A stretch of 64,000 nucleotides of DNA from Microvelia longipes (taxonomy: Eukaryota > Arthropoda > Insecta > Hemiptera > Veliidae), in contig JACMZG010000008.1 of NCBI GenBank assembly GCA_018340805.1, positions 56,270,708 through 56,334,707 on the forward strand. The letters run 5' to 3'. The notes under the pieces are model-generated. The model saw only the letters and a program-made list of their open reading frames with translations, ran no database searches and had not been told where the DNA came from. The position numbers were made by a program, and so were the translations under genes. Positions 62,001 through 64,000 of the stretch are shown piece by piece. Each line of letters starts with the position of its first letter. The first letter of the stretch is position 1.

Positions 62001-62155
62001 GGGGTACAAGCATTTTTTGGTGGTTTTCGAGATTTTTGGCGGGTGTAATAGCCGCCATTTTGAAAAAGCGATGCATATTTGTGTACTACCCATCGATACC
62101 TACAATTTGATACCCCACATGATTTTTCAAAAAATATTTTTTTTTGGCGAATGTG
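59030..62155. repeat. tandem array of 11 units, 279-289 bp each
   Basis: Unit starts (TTTCTATGG) lie at 59342, 59621, 59908, 60197, 60486, 60772, 61060, 61348, 61637 and 61923, after one diverged first unit from about 59062. Each unit contains a G7-G10 run, an interrupted palindrome GGCGG...CCGCC and GGCGCGTGCGCG. Most length differences come from the G and T runs. The long open frames across it (for example 59208-59867) are by-products: each unit's frames end in stops or drift with homopolymer length. Confidence 0.96.
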
Positions 62156-62696
62156 CGCATTCGCTTATAAATCGACAGATGCGCATGTGATATAGTTGGC
62201 TATATTTTTCCTGTTGTTGGATAAAATAGTTACACATGTATACCAAATTTCAACTTCCTAGCTATTGTAGTTCCTGAGATGAGAAATCGGACAGACAGAC
62301 GCTCGACAGAAAGTATAAGGGTTTCGAAGATTATCTGCGAAACCCTAATAAGGGTAATAATGCCCCTAATTGCCCTTTACTTGAATACAGCTTAGAAAAT
62401 AAAAAAACTTAATACGCTAATAAAATTTTAATGTTACAAAAATAAACCAATACAAAGGCGAATGTATCTAATAAAGAGCGGAAGGCATAACAGTGAAATA
62501 CAAGAGGTATAGCCGATCTAAGTTCTTATCAATGTTTACAAGTTTTAACACGATTAAACAAGAAAATAAAGTAAATAAAATATTTTTGTGATAATACGAT
62601 TATTTTGAAAACAATGCTTATATATTTTTACATTTAAAAATTGTGTACGGGCAGGCGCGGATCCAGCCTAAATTCTTAGGAGGGCGTTTATTAAGG

Positions 62697-62700
<4 letters not shown>
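62156..62700. other. right flank of the satellite arrays
   Basis: Contains an inverted pair ataagggtttcg / cgaaaccctaat at 62318-62350. The left flank of the arrays at about 56010 has a similar ataagggtttc, which may mean both arrays lie inside one larger element (inference). Confidence 0.45.
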
Positions 62701-62728
<28 letters not shown>

Positions 62729-62732
62729 TATT

Positions 62733-62774
<42 letters not shown>

Positions 62775-62922
62775 TCTAGGTCAATGACCTCTGGATATCT
62801 GTTAGGATCAGTAATGCTAGATGATAGAAAGGTAGGATAGAAGAAAGGCCCCTACATCTTGTTCCGCCCTCGTTAGCCTACTGTCCCAGACAGCAGGCCC
62901 CTTCACCCCCCCCCCCCCCCCT
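62697..62922. repeat. (TA)n tract and poly-C run
   Basis: TA tract 62697-62770 and a poly-C run near 62905-62921. Confidence 0.9.
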
Positions 62923-62935
62923 TGTATCTGCGCCT

Positions 62936-63330
62936 AGTACGAGGTACCTCAGAACTTTTCCTCATTACATTGGATTCGCTACGCTTATCCTCCCTGCTTC
63001 AGATTCGTATTGCTTGTCCTCAGAATATAAAATTCACCAAATTTATACTGCAACATATCTTCGGACTCGCTTCGCTCGTCCACAGATAGTAACTGCATCC
63101 GTTTTATTCTCAGCGGTCACCCATACACCCCTGACCACACTCAATGCTACTTAAGTTTTATGATCCAACAAAAATTATGGATGTAATTGCTATATTGAAA
63201 CGAAACTTAGTGTGTACTTATTTATAAAGTAAAGGTTTACATTTTTACTAAATTTCAACTCAATTGAATCATTTTCTGATTTGTTTACAATTTTTTAAAA
63301 AACGTACACAAGTTGTAAGGTATAAAGCAA
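62936..63330 (-). repeat. 5S-rRNA-derived dispersed repeat
   Basis: Tail with ggactcgcttcgctcgtcc (63063), then a 5S-like segment 63105-63165 (cagcggtcacccata, ctgaccacactcaatgctac), then the middle, broken near 63330. Confidence 0.75.
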
Positions 63331-63756
63331 AGAGACGCCCACCCGATTTTTAATTATTATTTGACATTATCAAATGAGCATACAAATAAGAGAACAACCC
63401 ATGGTTGTTTCAAAGTTGAACTAATACTAACCTTGACTAATCCGCAATCACTCACTAATAATTTATTCAAAGTTTCCAAAACAAAGTACGAAAGTAAAGT
63501 CATAAAAGTAATATGAATTTAAAAATGTAAGCTATATTGCATGAGAAGGGTAACAGAACAATAAAACACGCAGACTTACAGGAAGTACTTGAAAATAAAA
63601 CAAGAAATGTACTTTACAGACTTAGTATTGTATAGGTAATAAGAACCTACCCAGACGAAATAATAACTTGTTGAAAACCATGGGGGAACTTTCAAGAAAT
63701 ATTTACTCTGGACTTGGTAGGGGAAACAATAATAATTATGACTGTGTTAAACACAG

Positions 63757-64000
63757 TATAAAAAAGGGTACGGGGCACCTCAAAACTTTTCCTAAACGCT
63801 TCAAATTCGCTACGCTCATCCTCTCCCTTCGGACTCACTTTGCTCGTCCTCAGAATATAATAAAACTCACCATATTTATTTTGTAACAAGTCTTCGGATA
63901 ATTGGGGTGACATCACGGTTTCGGATTTTTTGCTTTTGAAAAGTATTGATCACAATACTTTTCCTATACACCTAAGGTATAAATGAGGAAAAGAAAAAAA
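63757..64000 (-). repeat. 5S-family repeat, tail joined to head
   Basis: Tail (gggtacggggcacctcaa, ttcgctacgctcatcctc, actcactttgctcgtcctca) joins directly to the head (ggtgacatcacggtttcgga, cctaaggtataaatgagg). The 5S segment and middle are deleted. It runs to the window end. Confidence 0.7.

Overview
The window is eukaryotic, AT-rich and intron-dominated. It carries one recognisable host gene: the 5' half of a dystrophin gene (Dys/DMD orthologue) on the minus strand. I could place 19 consecutive GT-AG exons between 48318 and 1094. They encode the C-terminal part of CH1, all of CH2 and much of the spectrin-repeat rod, about 995 codons. The first coding exon(s), the promoter and everything 3' of the mid-rod lie outside the window. 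Exon phases agree throughout except for one extra base in the CH2 exon (25118-25243), which creates an in-frame TAA. The organism is probably an arthropod, most likely an insect. The base composition, the long (TA)n tracts and the R1-clade-like, Jockey-like and Ty3/gypsy retroelement relics point that way, but no sequence here fixes the species.

Layout, low to high coordinate: 1-12.2 kb holds eight rod exons (S to L in my lettering, A being the most 5') with short introns. These introns contain small MITEs, a tRNA-derived SINE, a 276-bp palindromic element with hammerhead-like cores, an R1-like retrotransposon relic, a hAT MITE with a perfect 8-bp target duplication, and a head-to-head pair of 5S-rRNA-derived repeats. 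12.2-25.2 kb holds exons K to F. Their introns contain a minisatellite split by a Jockey-like retroelement, a Harbinger-like long-TIR transposon ending 14 bp from a splice donor, a split intronic duplication, an endonuclease-domain relic and a TIR element. 25.3-32.6 kb holds exons E, D and C, plus a 705-bp fold-back element and a Penelope-like palindrome. 32.6-38.3 kb leads to exon B and holds a truncated gypsy element nested in a TIR repeat, and a duplicated block with (TA)n/(CA)n tracts. 38.3-48.3 kb leads to exon A and holds more 5S-related repeats, a Harbinger MITE and a second hAT copy. 48.3-64 kb has no gene that I can see. It ends in two directly abutting tandem arrays (56.06-59.03 kb, about 80-bp monomers arranged as dimers; 59.03-62.15 kb, about 287-bp units) and further 5S-family repeats.

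The genes do not form a pathway. The window is one large cytoskeletal gene (actin-binding head plus start of the rod of the membrane-linking dystrophin complex) whose introns have been colonised by many repeat families. The most unusual content is (i) a dispersed repeat family carrying the 5S rRNA internal promoter region, (ii) palindromic elements with hammerhead-ribozyme-like cores, and (iii) the heptamer GCGAAGC recurring in otherwise unrelated repeats and satellites.
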